Assembly (NCBI GenBank): GCA_012103325.1
Contig: WLWY01000006.1
Coordinates: forward strand, 62,001-126,000
Direction of reading: 5' to 3'
DNA: 64,000 nt
From: Alphaproteobacteria bacterium
GTDB lineage: Bacteria; Pseudomonadota; Alphaproteobacteria; UBA8366; GCA-2717185
Shown here: piece by piece, positions 36,061 through 44,531 of the stretch
How the letters are laid out: the number at the start of each line of letters is the position of its first letter
How positions within the stretch are numbered: position 1 is the first letter of the stretch
Made by a program: the position numbers and the translations under genes
The notes under the pieces: model-generated
What the model was told of the DNA's origin: nothing
Database searches by the model: none
Seen by the model: the letters and a program-made list of their open reading frames with translations, nothing else

Positions 36061-37145
36061 GAGCCTGCCAGGTGATTTTTCAGCGCCTGGACGACCAATT
36101 GGTTCTCATCTTCCAGGCCAACGGTGATCCGAATGCACTCGGGCAGGCCATAGCCGCCCATCTGCCGCGCAATAACACCCACCGCCATCAGCGCTTCATA
36201 GCCCTTGTCGGCAGCCTCCGCGCTCGCAAAGCGCACAAGAATGAAATTGCCGACCGACGGATGTACCGTCAGACCGATACCGTTCAGTTTCTCCGTCAGC
36301 CAGGGCAGCCAGGTATCGTTGTGCGCCAGTCCCCTGTCGGTATGTGCGATATCCGCCAACGCGGCGACGCCGGCCGCCTGAGCCGCTGCTGTCACGTTGA
36401 ACGGACCCCGGACCCGATTGAGGACATCGGCAACCGCCGGCGGGCAATAGGCCCAGCCCAGCCGCAGCGCCGCCAGCCCGAATATCTTGGAGAAAGTCCG
36501 GGTCATCACCACATTATCGAATTCTTCGACCAGCTCGATGCCGGACGTGTAGTCGTTCCGCGTGACGTACTCGGCATAGGCTGCATCGATGGCCAACAGG
36601 ACGTCATCCGGAAGCCCGGCCCGCAGGCGGCACATTTCGTCCGTCGAAATATAGCTGCCGGTCGGGTTGTTCGGGTTGGCGATGAAGACGATGCGTGTAC
36701 GCGGCGTGACACGCGACAGAATTGCGTCGACATCGACCGTATAGTTCGCCTCCGGCGCCGCCACGGGCGTCGCGCCCACGGTCCGTGCGCTGATCGGATA
36801 CATCATGAAACCGTGCCGGCTATACAGGACTTCATCGCCCTGACCGGCATACGAACGGATCAGCAGGGAAATCAGTTCGTCTGAACCGTTCCCGCACACG
36901 ATGCGCGCCGCATCGCAACCAAACCGTTCGGCAATCGCCGCCCGCAACTCCGCGGAATCGCCATCCGGATAGCGGTGCAGCGAGCCGGCGAGCGCCTCGT
37001 ATGCACTAACCGCCTTTGGGCTTGGCCCGAGCGGCGTTTCGTTTGCCGAGAGAACTATAACGCGGTTAGCGCCGGGCGCTTCATGGCCACCACCAACATA
37101 GGCCTGAATGTCGAGAATACCCGGTTTTGGCTCCGGCGAACTCAT
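36057..37145 (-). CDS. hisC: histidinol-phosphate / aromatic aminotransferase
   Basis: 362 residues. Class I/II PLP aminotransferase: LSANETPLGPSPKAV, YPDGDSAELRAAIAERFG, CGNGSDELI, FIANPNNPTGSYIS, AIDAAYAEYV and the PLP lysine in TRTFSKIFGLAALRLGWAY. It sits between chorismate mutase and tyrA with 4-base overlaps on both sides, so it probably also or mainly transaminates prephenate or aromatic 2-oxo acids. Paralogs in this position are often named hisC2. No other his genes are in the window. Confidence 0.92.
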   Translation of the reverse strand: MSSPEPKPGILDIQAYVGGGHEAPGANRVIVLSANETPLGPSPKAVSAYEALAGSLHRYPDGDSAELRAAIAERFGCDAARIVCGNGSDELISLLIRSYAGQGDEVLYSRHGFMMYPISARTVGATPVAAPEANYTVDVDAILSRVTPRTRIVFIANPNNPTGSYISTDEMCRLRAGLPDDVLLAIDAAYAEYVTRNDYTSGIELVEEFDNVVMTRTFSKIFGLAALRLGWAYCPPAVADVLNRVRGPFNVTAAAQAAGVAALADIAHTDRGLAHNDTWLPWLTEKLNGIGLTVHPSVGNFILVRFASAEAADKGYEALMAVGVIARQMGGYGLPECIRITVGLEDENQLVVQALKNHLAGS

Positions 37146-37984
37146 GACCCGCCGTCCCCGACGGGCATGGCGAACGCGCCGATGACAAACACACCATGCA
37201 CACCGTCAATCGCCGACAGTTGCTTAATCGATTGATGGTCGGACGTGATGAAATCTTCGACTTCAATCAAATAGGCTGCGGTTTCATTCCTATGGGAAAC
37301 GACCGAGCATACCATCAATCCGGCGCGGGCCAGGAGATCCCGGACCCCCGTACGGCTGAATTCCCCAGACGTTTCGATGACGAGCAGCGAGTGATCGTCG
37401 CCGGTGGGATCCGGGTCGACTTTCGCGACCGCATATGCGGTGCCCCCGTCATTGCGCGCGTTGCTCCCCTCGATAAAAGGTAGTCTGGCTATAATTCGTG
37501 GCGCGACCGCACCACCCAGCATGCGCCACCACGCGTCGTCATCTTCCGCCGACGGAACCGGCGCCACACCAATCGCGGCGGCACCGTCAGATACCTTGGA
37601 GATGACATCTCGCGGTGTCGCCAAGGCCGTCATCTTGTCGTGGCTTCCGAAGTGGTCGCGGGCCAGGTCCCAGCACCCCTGCTCGGGTCCGTCCGCATAG
37701 GCAACCACATGAAACGGCCCCTGCATGGCCGCAAACGTTGAAACCATCTCGCGCCACATCCGCACCAGGGCGTGACGCGGAAACGCTCCTTCATGGCGCG
37801 CCAGCAGCCGGCGCAAGACCATCGCCTCGCGGCCAGGGATGAAATTCGCCGTATTGGATTTGCCCTTTGCCGCGGCAACCTGCTCGACCACGCGCGTACG
37901 GCGCATGATCAGGTCATGCAGGGCCGCGTCGATCTCGTCGATCTCGCGGCGCACTTCTTCCAAAGGCTTTATGACTTCGCTCAT
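37142..37984 (-). CDS. chorismate mutase, with C-terminal ACT/PDT-like region
   Basis: 280 residues. An N-terminal AroQ-type domain: LEEVRREIDEIDAALHDLIMRRTRVVEQVAAAKG, followed by GREAMVLRRLLARHEGAFPRHALVRMWREMVS. The remainder resembles the prephenate-dehydratase and ACT part of PheA but is degenerate (no clear TRF motif), ending in an ACT-like stretch SLLVIETSGEFSRTGVRDLLARAGL and YLIEVEDFI. It is therefore probably mutase only, with a regulatory domain. First gene of chorismate mutase-hisC-tyrA. Confidence 0.88.
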   Translation of the reverse strand: MSEVIKPLEEVRREIDEIDAALHDLIMRRTRVVEQVAAAKGKSNTANFIPGREAMVLRRLLARHEGAFPRHALVRMWREMVSTFAAMQGPFHVVAYADGPEQGCWDLARDHFGSHDKMTALATPRDVISKVSDGAAAIGVAPVPSAEDDDAWWRMLGGAVAPRIIARLPFIEGSNARNDGGTAYAVAKVDPDPTGDDHSLLVIETSGEFSRTGVRDLLARAGLMVCSVVSHRNETAAYLIEVEDFITSDHQSIKQLSAIDGVHGVFVIGAFAMPVGDGGS

Positions 37985-38096
37985 TCTGGCAACAGGATCA
38001 GGCTTCGTTCAGGCCGGGTACTACTAGAGCCGCAGACCCAAAAAATCAAAGAAAACTTGACACTAGAGAATCTCAGAACCGAACCATACAACCCCT

Positions 38097-38136
38097 GAAC
38101 GGCCCGGCAAGCGTCTTTGCCGAGCACGCGCCGTTC
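38097..38136. terminator. nested hairpin downstream of the MscS gene
   Basis: An outer 7-bp stem GAACGGC / GCCGTTC (38097-38103, 38130-38136) encloses an inner 6-bp stem CGGCAA / TTGCCG (38105-38110, 38117-38122). It begins 20 bp past the mscS-type stop on the minus strand. There is no T-run after it, so its role as terminator is uncertain. Confidence 0.4.
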
Positions 38137-38156
38137 GTCTTAAGTCGGCCCGACGA

Positions 38157-40445
38157 TTAAACGCCGTCGTCGCCCATCTGATCTTCGCCGATGGCGCGGC
38201 GGCCGGTTGGCGTCTGGCTGGGCGCTTCGAGCGGGCCTTTCGGTGGCGACACGTCCTCGGATTCCCCAAGGAGACGCACCGGTGCGGCAGGCGCCTTGCC
38301 ATCGCGATCTTCACCGAAATAGACCGTCTGATGCGGGAATGGGATTTCGATGCCCAGCTCGTCGAAGCGGCGCTTCATACGCAAATTGAACGCGCGACGG
38401 ACGCCCCATTGCTGCAGCGGTTTGGTCTTGATCCGCGCGCGAATGATGACTGCCGAGTCGTCGAAGCGGTCAAGGCCCTGGACCTGAATATCTTCGAGAA
38501 TCCGGCCGGCGAAATCCGGATCGGCGCGCAATTCCGCGCCCAGCTGTTCGATTACCGGGATGACGGCGTCGATGTCTTCGCGGTAGGCAACGCCGATTTC
38601 CATGAATGCGTATGAGAAGTCGCGCGTCAGGTTCTTGATCGAGCTGACATCGCTGAACGGTACAGTGTGGACGGTGCCGCTGGCATCGCGGAGACGGATC
38701 GTGCGGATCGTGACACCCTCGACCACGCCGGAATGACCAGCAACTTCAATAACATCGCCAGCGGAAATCGTGTCCTCAAGCAAAATGAACACACCGGTGA
38801 TCACGTCTTTCACCAGGGTCTGCGCGCCAAATCCGACCGCCAGCCCGACGACGCCGGCGCCGGCCAACAGCGGCCCGATGTTCAGACCCAGCTCGGACAG
38901 CACGGTCATCGTGACCACGACAGCCAGCACCACGGTAAAGACGTTGCGCAACAACGGCAGGAGAGTCCGCGCCCGCTGGCTGCGCTTCACAGAGTTGCCG
39001 GAGGAATCGGTCGCCGAAAGATAGCGTTCGATCAAGGCACTAACGACTTCCCAAAACACGAGCGCCAGACAGACAATGAGCGCGATCATGACCGCGCGGC
39101 CAATCACGAAACGGCCGGCCTCCGACGCGAACCAGGAAAATACGTCCAACCCCCAGGCCTGCAGTACTGCCAGGAGAACCAGCACGTACAGGACACCGCG
39201 CGCCACCGATTGTGCGAGCGGCAAATAACGGTTTGCTCGCGCTTCGAGGCCGGGAAGCCGTGTCTTCAACTCCTGCCCGAGCGCGAAGGCGCGTGCCACA
39301 AGCTTTCGAAGGGACAACTCGATCAGACGCCCGACGATGACGATCGTGATCGTCAGAACGGTGGCGCGCAGCACGAACTCGAATCCGCCGCTGATCTCCA
39401 ACGCCCAAACCGTATAGCTCGCCGCCAGATAGACGATCATCAGGATATGCCAGACATCGGCGACGCGGCGGCGCAGCACCGGCAGGAAGCTCTCGCTGTC
39501 GCCGCGTATCCAACGGGCGACTTCGCCCCGGTTCTGCAGCACCAGCATGACGAGGAGTAAGCCAACCGCGAGGCCAAGCGCCTTTAGCAACGCCTCATTC
39601 GCCGCCGGGTGCAATCCAAGCAGGCGCGACGCGTGCAACAGGAAATAGCCGTAAACCGTCAGATTCGTCAGGCGCTTGATCCAAACGAACAGATAGTTAG
39701 CGGTCTCGTCGCCAATCGGAAACAAGCGCAACTCGGCCACCCGCGGGGCCAGCAGCATTCGTGCCACCGCCGTCACGCCGCGCGCCAGGACGCTGGCGTT
39801 GATCAGCGTGATCGCGGCGAGCCGGCCGGCTTGATCGGGCCCGAACAGCGTCAACCCGCCATACGCCGCCGCGGCAAACACCGCAATCGGCACCAGGTCG
39901 AGAACCGTGCGCGCCGCCAACAGGATCACAGTCAGCCAAAAATCGTCATCCGCCCGCGACTCGACGGCACCCCGCGGCCGGCGCAACGCTATCCGGGCCA
40001 GCATTTCCGCAACGATGCCCGCTATGAGAACCAGTACCAGCTGACCCAGCGCGCCAAGCCACAAGGCACGCGTGTCCGGATCCGTCAGCCCGTCCCGAAG
40101 TGTCGTGAACGCTACCGGCAAATCGAAGACGACGGCGGCCGCGACGACAAGCTGCTCGCTGACCGCACCGACCCGTTCCGTCAACTCCGCCAGCAGCCGG
40201 GTCCCCAACCCTGGTGGCTCTTCCGCCACCGCCGACTCCTGTTGCGCCGCAATCAAGGCGCGCAGATCGCGCACCAGTGCCTCGCGCCGACCGTCGTCTT
40301 CGAGCGTCTCGACCAGCTTTTCGAGGTTTTCCGGCGATGTCGCTTGAATAGACGCCGGCTCTGCAGCCACGCCTATGGACGTCACACCGACCAGCAACGT
40401 GAAGGCGACAAGCCAGACAAGACGAGAAATTGGACGCACCGACAT
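38157..40445 (-). CDS. mechanosensitive ion channel, large MscS family
   Basis: 762 residues from ATG 40445, which opens a signal peptide (RLVWLVAFTLLVGVTSIGVAA). A periplasmic coiled-coil-like region (about residues 30-90) is followed by about ten membrane helices. The MscS core is clear: TM3-like GLNIGPLLAGAGVVGLAVGFGAQTLVKDVITGVFI, then the beta domain VIEVAGHSGVVEGVTIRTIRLRD and C-terminal IPFPHQTVYF. The large N-terminal multi-helix domain places it with the YbdG/MscK-like or DUF3772-type channels. It releases solutes on hypo-osmotic shock. Stand-alone gene. Confidence 0.92.
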   Translation of the reverse strand: MSVRPISRLVWLVAFTLLVGVTSIGVAAEPASIQATSPENLEKLVETLEDDGRREALVRDLRALIAAQQESAVAEEPPGLGTRLLAELTERVGAVSEQLVVAAAVVFDLPVAFTTLRDGLTDPDTRALWLGALGQLVLVLIAGIVAEMLARIALRRPRGAVESRADDDFWLTVILLAARTVLDLVPIAVFAAAAYGGLTLFGPDQAGRLAAITLINASVLARGVTAVARMLLAPRVAELRLFPIGDETANYLFVWIKRLTNLTVYGYFLLHASRLLGLHPAANEALLKALGLAVGLLLVMLVLQNRGEVARWIRGDSESFLPVLRRRVADVWHILMIVYLAASYTVWALEISGGFEFVLRATVLTITIVIVGRLIELSLRKLVARAFALGQELKTRLPGLEARANRYLPLAQSVARGVLYVLVLLAVLQAWGLDVFSWFASEAGRFVIGRAVMIALIVCLALVFWEVVSALIERYLSATDSSGNSVKRSQRARTLLPLLRNVFTVVLAVVVTMTVLSELGLNIGPLLAGAGVVGLAVGFGAQTLVKDVITGVFILLEDTISAGDVIEVAGHSGVVEGVTIRTIRLRDASGTVHTVPFSDVSSIKNLTRDFSYAFMEIGVAYREDIDAVIPVIEQLGAELRADPDFAGRILEDIQVQGLDRFDDSAVIIRARIKTKPLQQWGVRRAFNLRMKRRFDELGIEIPFPHQTVYFGEDRDGKAPAAPVRLLGESEDVSPPKGPLEAPSQTPTGRRAIGEDQMGDDGV

Positions 40446-40537
40446 CACGCTTCCGTTGTCAAACAAACCGGCGCGAAATCTATCGGACAGCTCCCTACTT
40501 GTCACGGCGAGTCACGCTCCAAAAGCCATAGAGGACT

Positions 40538-42538
40538 CTACGTCTGAACCGCCGCCTTACGGCGTTGGACGCGGACGATGCCAAGGCCAATGGCGAAGAG
40601 GCCGACGAGGAGCGGGACCAGGCCGATATTGAGAAAGCGGAGCGTTGTATCCAGCGCCTCGATATCCTTGCGCAAATCGAGCTGGACGGCGCGAAGCTCC
40701 TTGCGGATGGCGATCAGATCGGTGCGCAGGTTTTCCATCTCGTCGTCGAGCGCCTTTTGCTGATCGGCGGTGAGGACGGCTTCGCCTTCCTTCGATTTCC
40801 CTTCGGCTTTGGTCTGCGCGGCTTCGAACTTGGCCTGAACTTCCTGAAGCCGTTTGGCCAACGTCTGTTCGCGGGCACGGAACTTGCGGTCCGCCTCGAT
40901 GCGCAGCGCCTCGACATGGCTGAACGGCCGTTGCGCCGTGCCGCGGCTGCGCAACGTGATCAGATCACCTGACCCTGCCAGATTTTCCAACGCATTGATG
41001 ATGAAGTCGCCATTGTTCGCGAACGGCAGCGCCACCCGTTTACCGAAGAAATCCTGAACCCGCACCCAGAAATGCTCCTGCATCATATCCGTGTCGGTCA
41101 CCAGGATGACATTGATCGGCGCCTGGGATTTGGCGATGTGCGGCGGATATTTCTTTTCCGGCTCGGTCGGGGGTTTCTCTTCCTCCTTCTTGTCGGCGTC
41201 TTCAGGTTTCGTCTCCGCCGGTTTTGCGTCCTTGGGTTCAACTTTCTCCGGCTTCTTCGGCTCGGGCCGGCCGTCAGGGAAGGCCGTGTCCGCGATACCG
41301 GTCACCCGAGCGCTCAGGATCAGGTTTTTGCCACCCGGCTTGAACTTCTCCACGAAGTCGAGAATGTTCGGCGCTCGCGGATTGATCAGCCCGACATCGA
41401 ACGCTTGGCTCTGCCCCGTCGTCGACAGCAATGGCTCGACCGTGAGAGGCGCGTTCTCGGCTACCTCGATAACGCCGCCGCTGCCGATATTCACGGCATT
41501 GATGTCGCGGGTCACTGCATCCTTCGAATTTATGGCGGCGTCCTTGACGGTGAGCCAGAGCAGATAGGGCGCCGGTTTCATATTGCCGTCCGTGCCAGCA
41601 TTGACGATCCGCGCGAGATTCATATCGCCGGCGGCCTTCTTGTCGGCCATCGACACGCCCCATGTCGTCATCAGCTTGTTGACGTCGGACGCGGCCGGCG
41701 CAAGCGGGCGCCCGGCCGCCATCGAGCCTTGCGCCAGCTCGCTATTGGGATCGATCATGATGAACGCTCGGCCACGGCGCATCAGAAACTGGTCGATCGC
41801 ATAGAGATCCTCGTCGCTCATATTCACCGGATGGACCAGGAACAGGACGTCGATATCGTCGGTCAGGTCGGTCTGAACGTCGAAAATATTCCGCACATCG
41901 AACCGTTCCTCCATCGCGTCGACGATGAACCAGCGCTTCGGTTGGCCCGGTTGCGGGCGAAACTGACCGAACATCGGCAGGCTCGTGACGACTCCGATGA
42001 CCGGCTTCTTGGGATTGATCAGCCCGTCGAGCATGCGCGCCAGATCGTATTCGAGGAACGATTCCCGCTGCGGCTGGAAGAAACCGATGACGCCGGTCCT
42101 GCCACCGGACCGGGCGACGAGGCCGAAATACACCTTCTCCCCACCCGAATCGATCGGCACGCCGTTGACGCCGGCTGCGACCGCTAGGTCCTCGGTTTCC
42201 GAAAAGGGTTCTGGATCGAATTCCGCTATCGTTACCCGTCCATTCGACGCGGCAGCGAACTCGTTGATAACGTCGCGCACCCGGCCGGCATAGTTGCCAT
42301 AGATCGCAACCTCCTTCACAAGCCGCTGCGAAATATAGAATTCGAGCGCAACCGGTTCCTTGACGCGATCGAGAATGCGCTTGGTCCCGTCTGACAAAGT
42401 GTAAAGCCGGTCCTGGGTCAGATCGATCCGAACGCCGGTAACACCGGACAGTCCCGCATTCAGGGCGACGAACAACCCCAGGGCGACCGCGATGCTAATC
42501 ACCCAGCCACCCTTGCGATTGAGTATTTGTCTGATCAT
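40538..42538 (-). CDS. GldG-like ABC transporter auxiliary protein
   Basis: 666 residues. N-terminal membrane helix (WVISIAVALGLFVALNAGL), then the GldG/DUF7088 and IFT52-like fold: RIDLTQDRLYTLSDGTKRIL, PVALEFYISQRL, YFGLVARSGGRTGVIGFFQPQRESFLEYDLARML, PVIGVVTSLPMFG, and RRGRAFIMIDPNSELAQ. A Lys/Glu/Pro-rich stretch (about residues 425-470), a coiled coil (565-640) and a C-terminal helix (GLVPLLVGLFAIGLGIVRV) follow. Third gene of the ATPase-permease-GldG operon. GldAFG is known from gliding; homologous sets are widespread in non-gliding proteobacteria with unknown substrate. Confidence 0.88.
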   Translation of the reverse strand: MIRQILNRKGGWVISIAVALGLFVALNAGLSGVTGVRIDLTQDRLYTLSDGTKRILDRVKEPVALEFYISQRLVKEVAIYGNYAGRVRDVINEFAAASNGRVTIAEFDPEPFSETEDLAVAAGVNGVPIDSGGEKVYFGLVARSGGRTGVIGFFQPQRESFLEYDLARMLDGLINPKKPVIGVVTSLPMFGQFRPQPGQPKRWFIVDAMEERFDVRNIFDVQTDLTDDIDVLFLVHPVNMSDEDLYAIDQFLMRRGRAFIMIDPNSELAQGSMAAGRPLAPAASDVNKLMTTWGVSMADKKAAGDMNLARIVNAGTDGNMKPAPYLLWLTVKDAAINSKDAVTRDINAVNIGSGGVIEVAENAPLTVEPLLSTTGQSQAFDVGLINPRAPNILDFVEKFKPGGKNLILSARVTGIADTAFPDGRPEPKKPEKVEPKDAKPAETKPEDADKKEEEKPPTEPEKKYPPHIAKSQAPINVILVTDTDMMQEHFWVRVQDFFGKRVALPFANNGDFIINALENLAGSGDLITLRSRGTAQRPFSHVEALRIEADRKFRAREQTLAKRLQEVQAKFEAAQTKAEGKSKEGEAVLTADQQKALDDEMENLRTDLIAIRKELRAVQLDLRKDIEALDTTLRFLNIGLVPLLVGLFAIGLGIVRVQRRKAAVQT

Positions 42539-42551
42539 GCCAGTACCTCCC

Positions 42552-43286
42552 CTACTCGGCCTTCAGCCGGTCGACCGCCACCGCGTTGGCGAACAGGAAG
42601 ACCGCGATCAGGGAAACGAAATAGACCAGATCGCGCAGATCGAGCACGCCCTTGGCGATATCCGTGAAATGAGTCAAGAAGCTGAGCGAAGCGATGAAAT
42701 CGACCACGATCTTCGGCGCCCAGCCGGAGAAGAAGCCGAGAACGATCGGAGCGCCGCTGGCAATCAGCACGAAGCACACCGCCGTCGTCATGACAAAGGC
42801 GATCACCTGGTTCTTGGTCAGCGCCGAAATGAAGGATCCGACAGCCAGGAAACCGGCGGCCATCAACAGGCTTCCGACATAACCCGCGAAAATGATCCCA
42901 TTGTCGGGTTCGCCCAGGAAATTCACCGTGATCCAGAACGGAAACGAGAGCGCCAGGGCAATCGCCACAAAAATGACGGCTGCGAGGTATTTGCCGATGA
43001 CCACCTGCGTCAACGACAGCGGCAGGGTCATGAGCAGCTCAATCGTGCCCGTCTTCCGTTCTTCCGCCCACATCCGCATCGAAATTGCCGGGATCAACAA
43101 CATGTAGACCCAAGCATGGAACTGGAAGAAAGCCGCCAAATCCGCCTGTCCTCGGGCGAAAAAGCTTCCCATGAAGAACGCCAGCGCGCCCAGCAAGGCC
43201 AGGAAGATGACGATGAAGACATACGCGACTGGCGTTGCGAAATAGTCCGCAAGTTCCCTCCGGACAACGTAAAGCGTGTTGCTCAT
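42552..43286 (-). CDS. ABC-2 type permease (GldF-like)
   Basis: 244 residues with six membrane helices. RRELADYFATPVAYVFIVIFL is typical of the GldF/NosY start, followed by MRMWAEERKTGTIELLMTLPLS, the conserved loop in ABC-2 permeases. It lies 13 bp ahead of the gldG-like gene and directly after the ATPase stop. Transported substrate unknown. Confidence 0.9.
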   Translation of the reverse strand: MSNTLYVVRRELADYFATPVAYVFIVIFLALLGALAFFMGSFFARGQADLAAFFQFHAWVYMLLIPAISMRMWAEERKTGTIELLMTLPLSLTQVVIGKYLAAVIFVAIALALSFPFWITVNFLGEPDNGIIFAGYVGSLLMAAGFLAVGSFISALTKNQVIAFVMTTAVCFVLIASGAPIVLGFFSGWAPKIVVDFIASLSFLTHFTDIAKGVLDLRDLVYFVSLIAVFLFANAVAVDRLKAE

Positions 43287-44213
43287 TTACTGTACCGTGG
43301 TGATAGAACGGAAAACGTGATCGAGATGACCGCGCGCGAGGTGGATTTCATCGATCGTGATATCGTGGGCCCGCATTGCAACACCGACATCGTTCAAGAT
43401 CGGCGCACCGCCCTTTGAGCGGACGAAAAGCCGATTGCGGTGACTGACCTCGACAGATGCGACAACCGGCAGCGCCTGGAGTAAATGGCGGGCAGCGTCG
43501 AGATCGCCGGAAATCTGCAGCGATACCGCGTTGTGTTGATCGGATCTGGCGAGCAATTCTTCCGGCGTCGCATCCACGACGATCTTGCCTTTTGCTATAA
43601 TGATCGCCCGTGTGCAGATCGCCTCAACCTCTTCCAGAATGTGGGTTGAAATAATGATCGCCTTCTCTTCCGACATCTCGTCGATCAGCTGGCGGACCTC
43701 GTGCTTCTGGTTCGGATCGAGGCCATCCGTCGGTTCATCGAGGATCAGCACGTCCGGATCGTGCAACAACGCCTGCGCCAGCCCAACGCGTCGCTTAAAG
43801 CCTTTCGACAGCGTATCGATGGGTTGCGCCAACACCGAACCGATCTGTGTTTTTTCAACCACGTCCTTGATACGGTCGACCGCCTGTACGCCCGACAAAC
43901 CGCGTACCCCCGCAATAAATTCGAGAAACCGGCCGGCGGACATGTCGGACCAAAGCGGCGCGCCTTCCGGGAGATACCCGATCCGCTGCTTCACCGCGAT
44001 CGGATCGCGCTGAACGTCGAAACCCTCCACCCGGATCGTCCCTGATGACGGCGCCAGAAAGCCGGTGATCATCTTCATTGTCGTCGACTTCCCGGCGCCG
44101 TTAGGGCCAAGGAATCCAAGGACTTCGCCCCGTTCGACCGAGAAGCTGATGTGGTCGACAGCGACGAATGAGCCAAAGCGTCGCGTCAGATTTTCTATTT
44201 CGATCATGCTCAT
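43287..44213 (-). CDS. ABC transporter ATP-binding protein (GldA-like)
   Basis: 308 residues (ATG 44213; ATG 44207 is also possible). Walker A GPNGAGKSTTMKMI, Q-loop GYLPEGAPLW, signature LSKGFKRRVGLAQALLHDPDVLILDEPTDGLDPNQ, and H-loop ISTHILEEVEAIC. The C-terminal 80 residues match the regulatory extension of the NatA/GldA group. Forms a three-gene operon with the permease and the GldG-like protein. A hairpin ACAGCG-CTTT-CGCTGT lies at 44248-44263, in the untranslated leader or promoter. Confidence 0.93.
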   Translation of the reverse strand: MSMIEIENLTRRFGSFVAVDHISFSVERGEVLGFLGPNGAGKSTTMKMITGFLAPSSGTIRVEGFDVQRDPIAVKQRIGYLPEGAPLWSDMSAGRFLEFIAGVRGLSGVQAVDRIKDVVEKTQIGSVLAQPIDTLSKGFKRRVGLAQALLHDPDVLILDEPTDGLDPNQKHEVRQLIDEMSEEKAIIISTHILEEVEAICTRAIIIAKGKIVVDATPEELLARSDQHNAVSLQISGDLDAARHLLQALPVVASVEVSHRNRLFVRSKGGAPILNDVGVAMRAHDITIDEIHLARGHLDHVFRSITTVQ

Positions 44214-44336
44214 TGCTGTAATTGTCCCACCTCTCCAGTCCCAATCTACAGCGCTTTCGCTGTGACATTTTTGCCCGATTTAGGTTCTGTAAAGTATTTT
44301 GCAAGGGATATCGCACGACATTCGCGGCACTGCAAC

Positions 44337-44402
44337 CTAGTGTGATGATTCTGAAGTTCGCCGCATTCAATGCGGCAAGCTTTAGGATCTGAATCACACT
44401 AG
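44337..44402. repeat. CTAG-bounded nested palindrome, 66 bp
   Basis: The outer repeat is CTAGTGTGATGATTC (44337-44351) against GAATCACACTAG (44391-44402), complementary except for a 3-base insertion on the left. Inside lies a perfect 7-bp hairpin GCCGCAT-TCA-ATGCGGC (44360-44376). Both ends carry CTAG, as in element 2 at 63127. It lacks the CGATG/CATCG apex of that family, so it is a separate kind of small repeat or a terminator-like structure. Confidence 0.6.
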
Positions 44403-44431
44403 ACTCAAATAGTTAGCGTGTTGATTCACGC

Positions 44432-44453
44432 GAAATTCAATCATTTGAATTTC
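44432..44453. promoter_or_regulatory. perfect 22-base palindrome upstream of the redox cyclase
   Basis: GAAATTCAA-TCAT-TTGAATTTC, 9-4-9, is perfect and lies 79-100 bp upstream of the cyclase GTG start. Length and AT-richness suit an operator for a dimeric regulator. The regulator is unknown. Confidence 0.45.
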
Positions 44454-44531
44454 ACGATCAGGACACTAAGGCGAATCATGTTAGCGTGCGTGCGACGCAT
44501 TCGCGCGCCGAAGCGATAGTGAGTACTGAGC

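Larger units (their letters stand above)
44214..44531. other. intergenic region between the ABC operon and the cyclase, with three dyads
   Basis: 318 bases between divergent genes. It contains the hairpin 44248-44263, a CTAG-bounded nested palindrome at 44337-44402, and a perfect 22-base palindrome at 44432-44453. The promoters of both transcripts must lie here. No reading frame is convincing. The clustering of dyads in an otherwise AT-rich spacer suggests regulation or a small repeat insertion. Confidence 0.55.
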
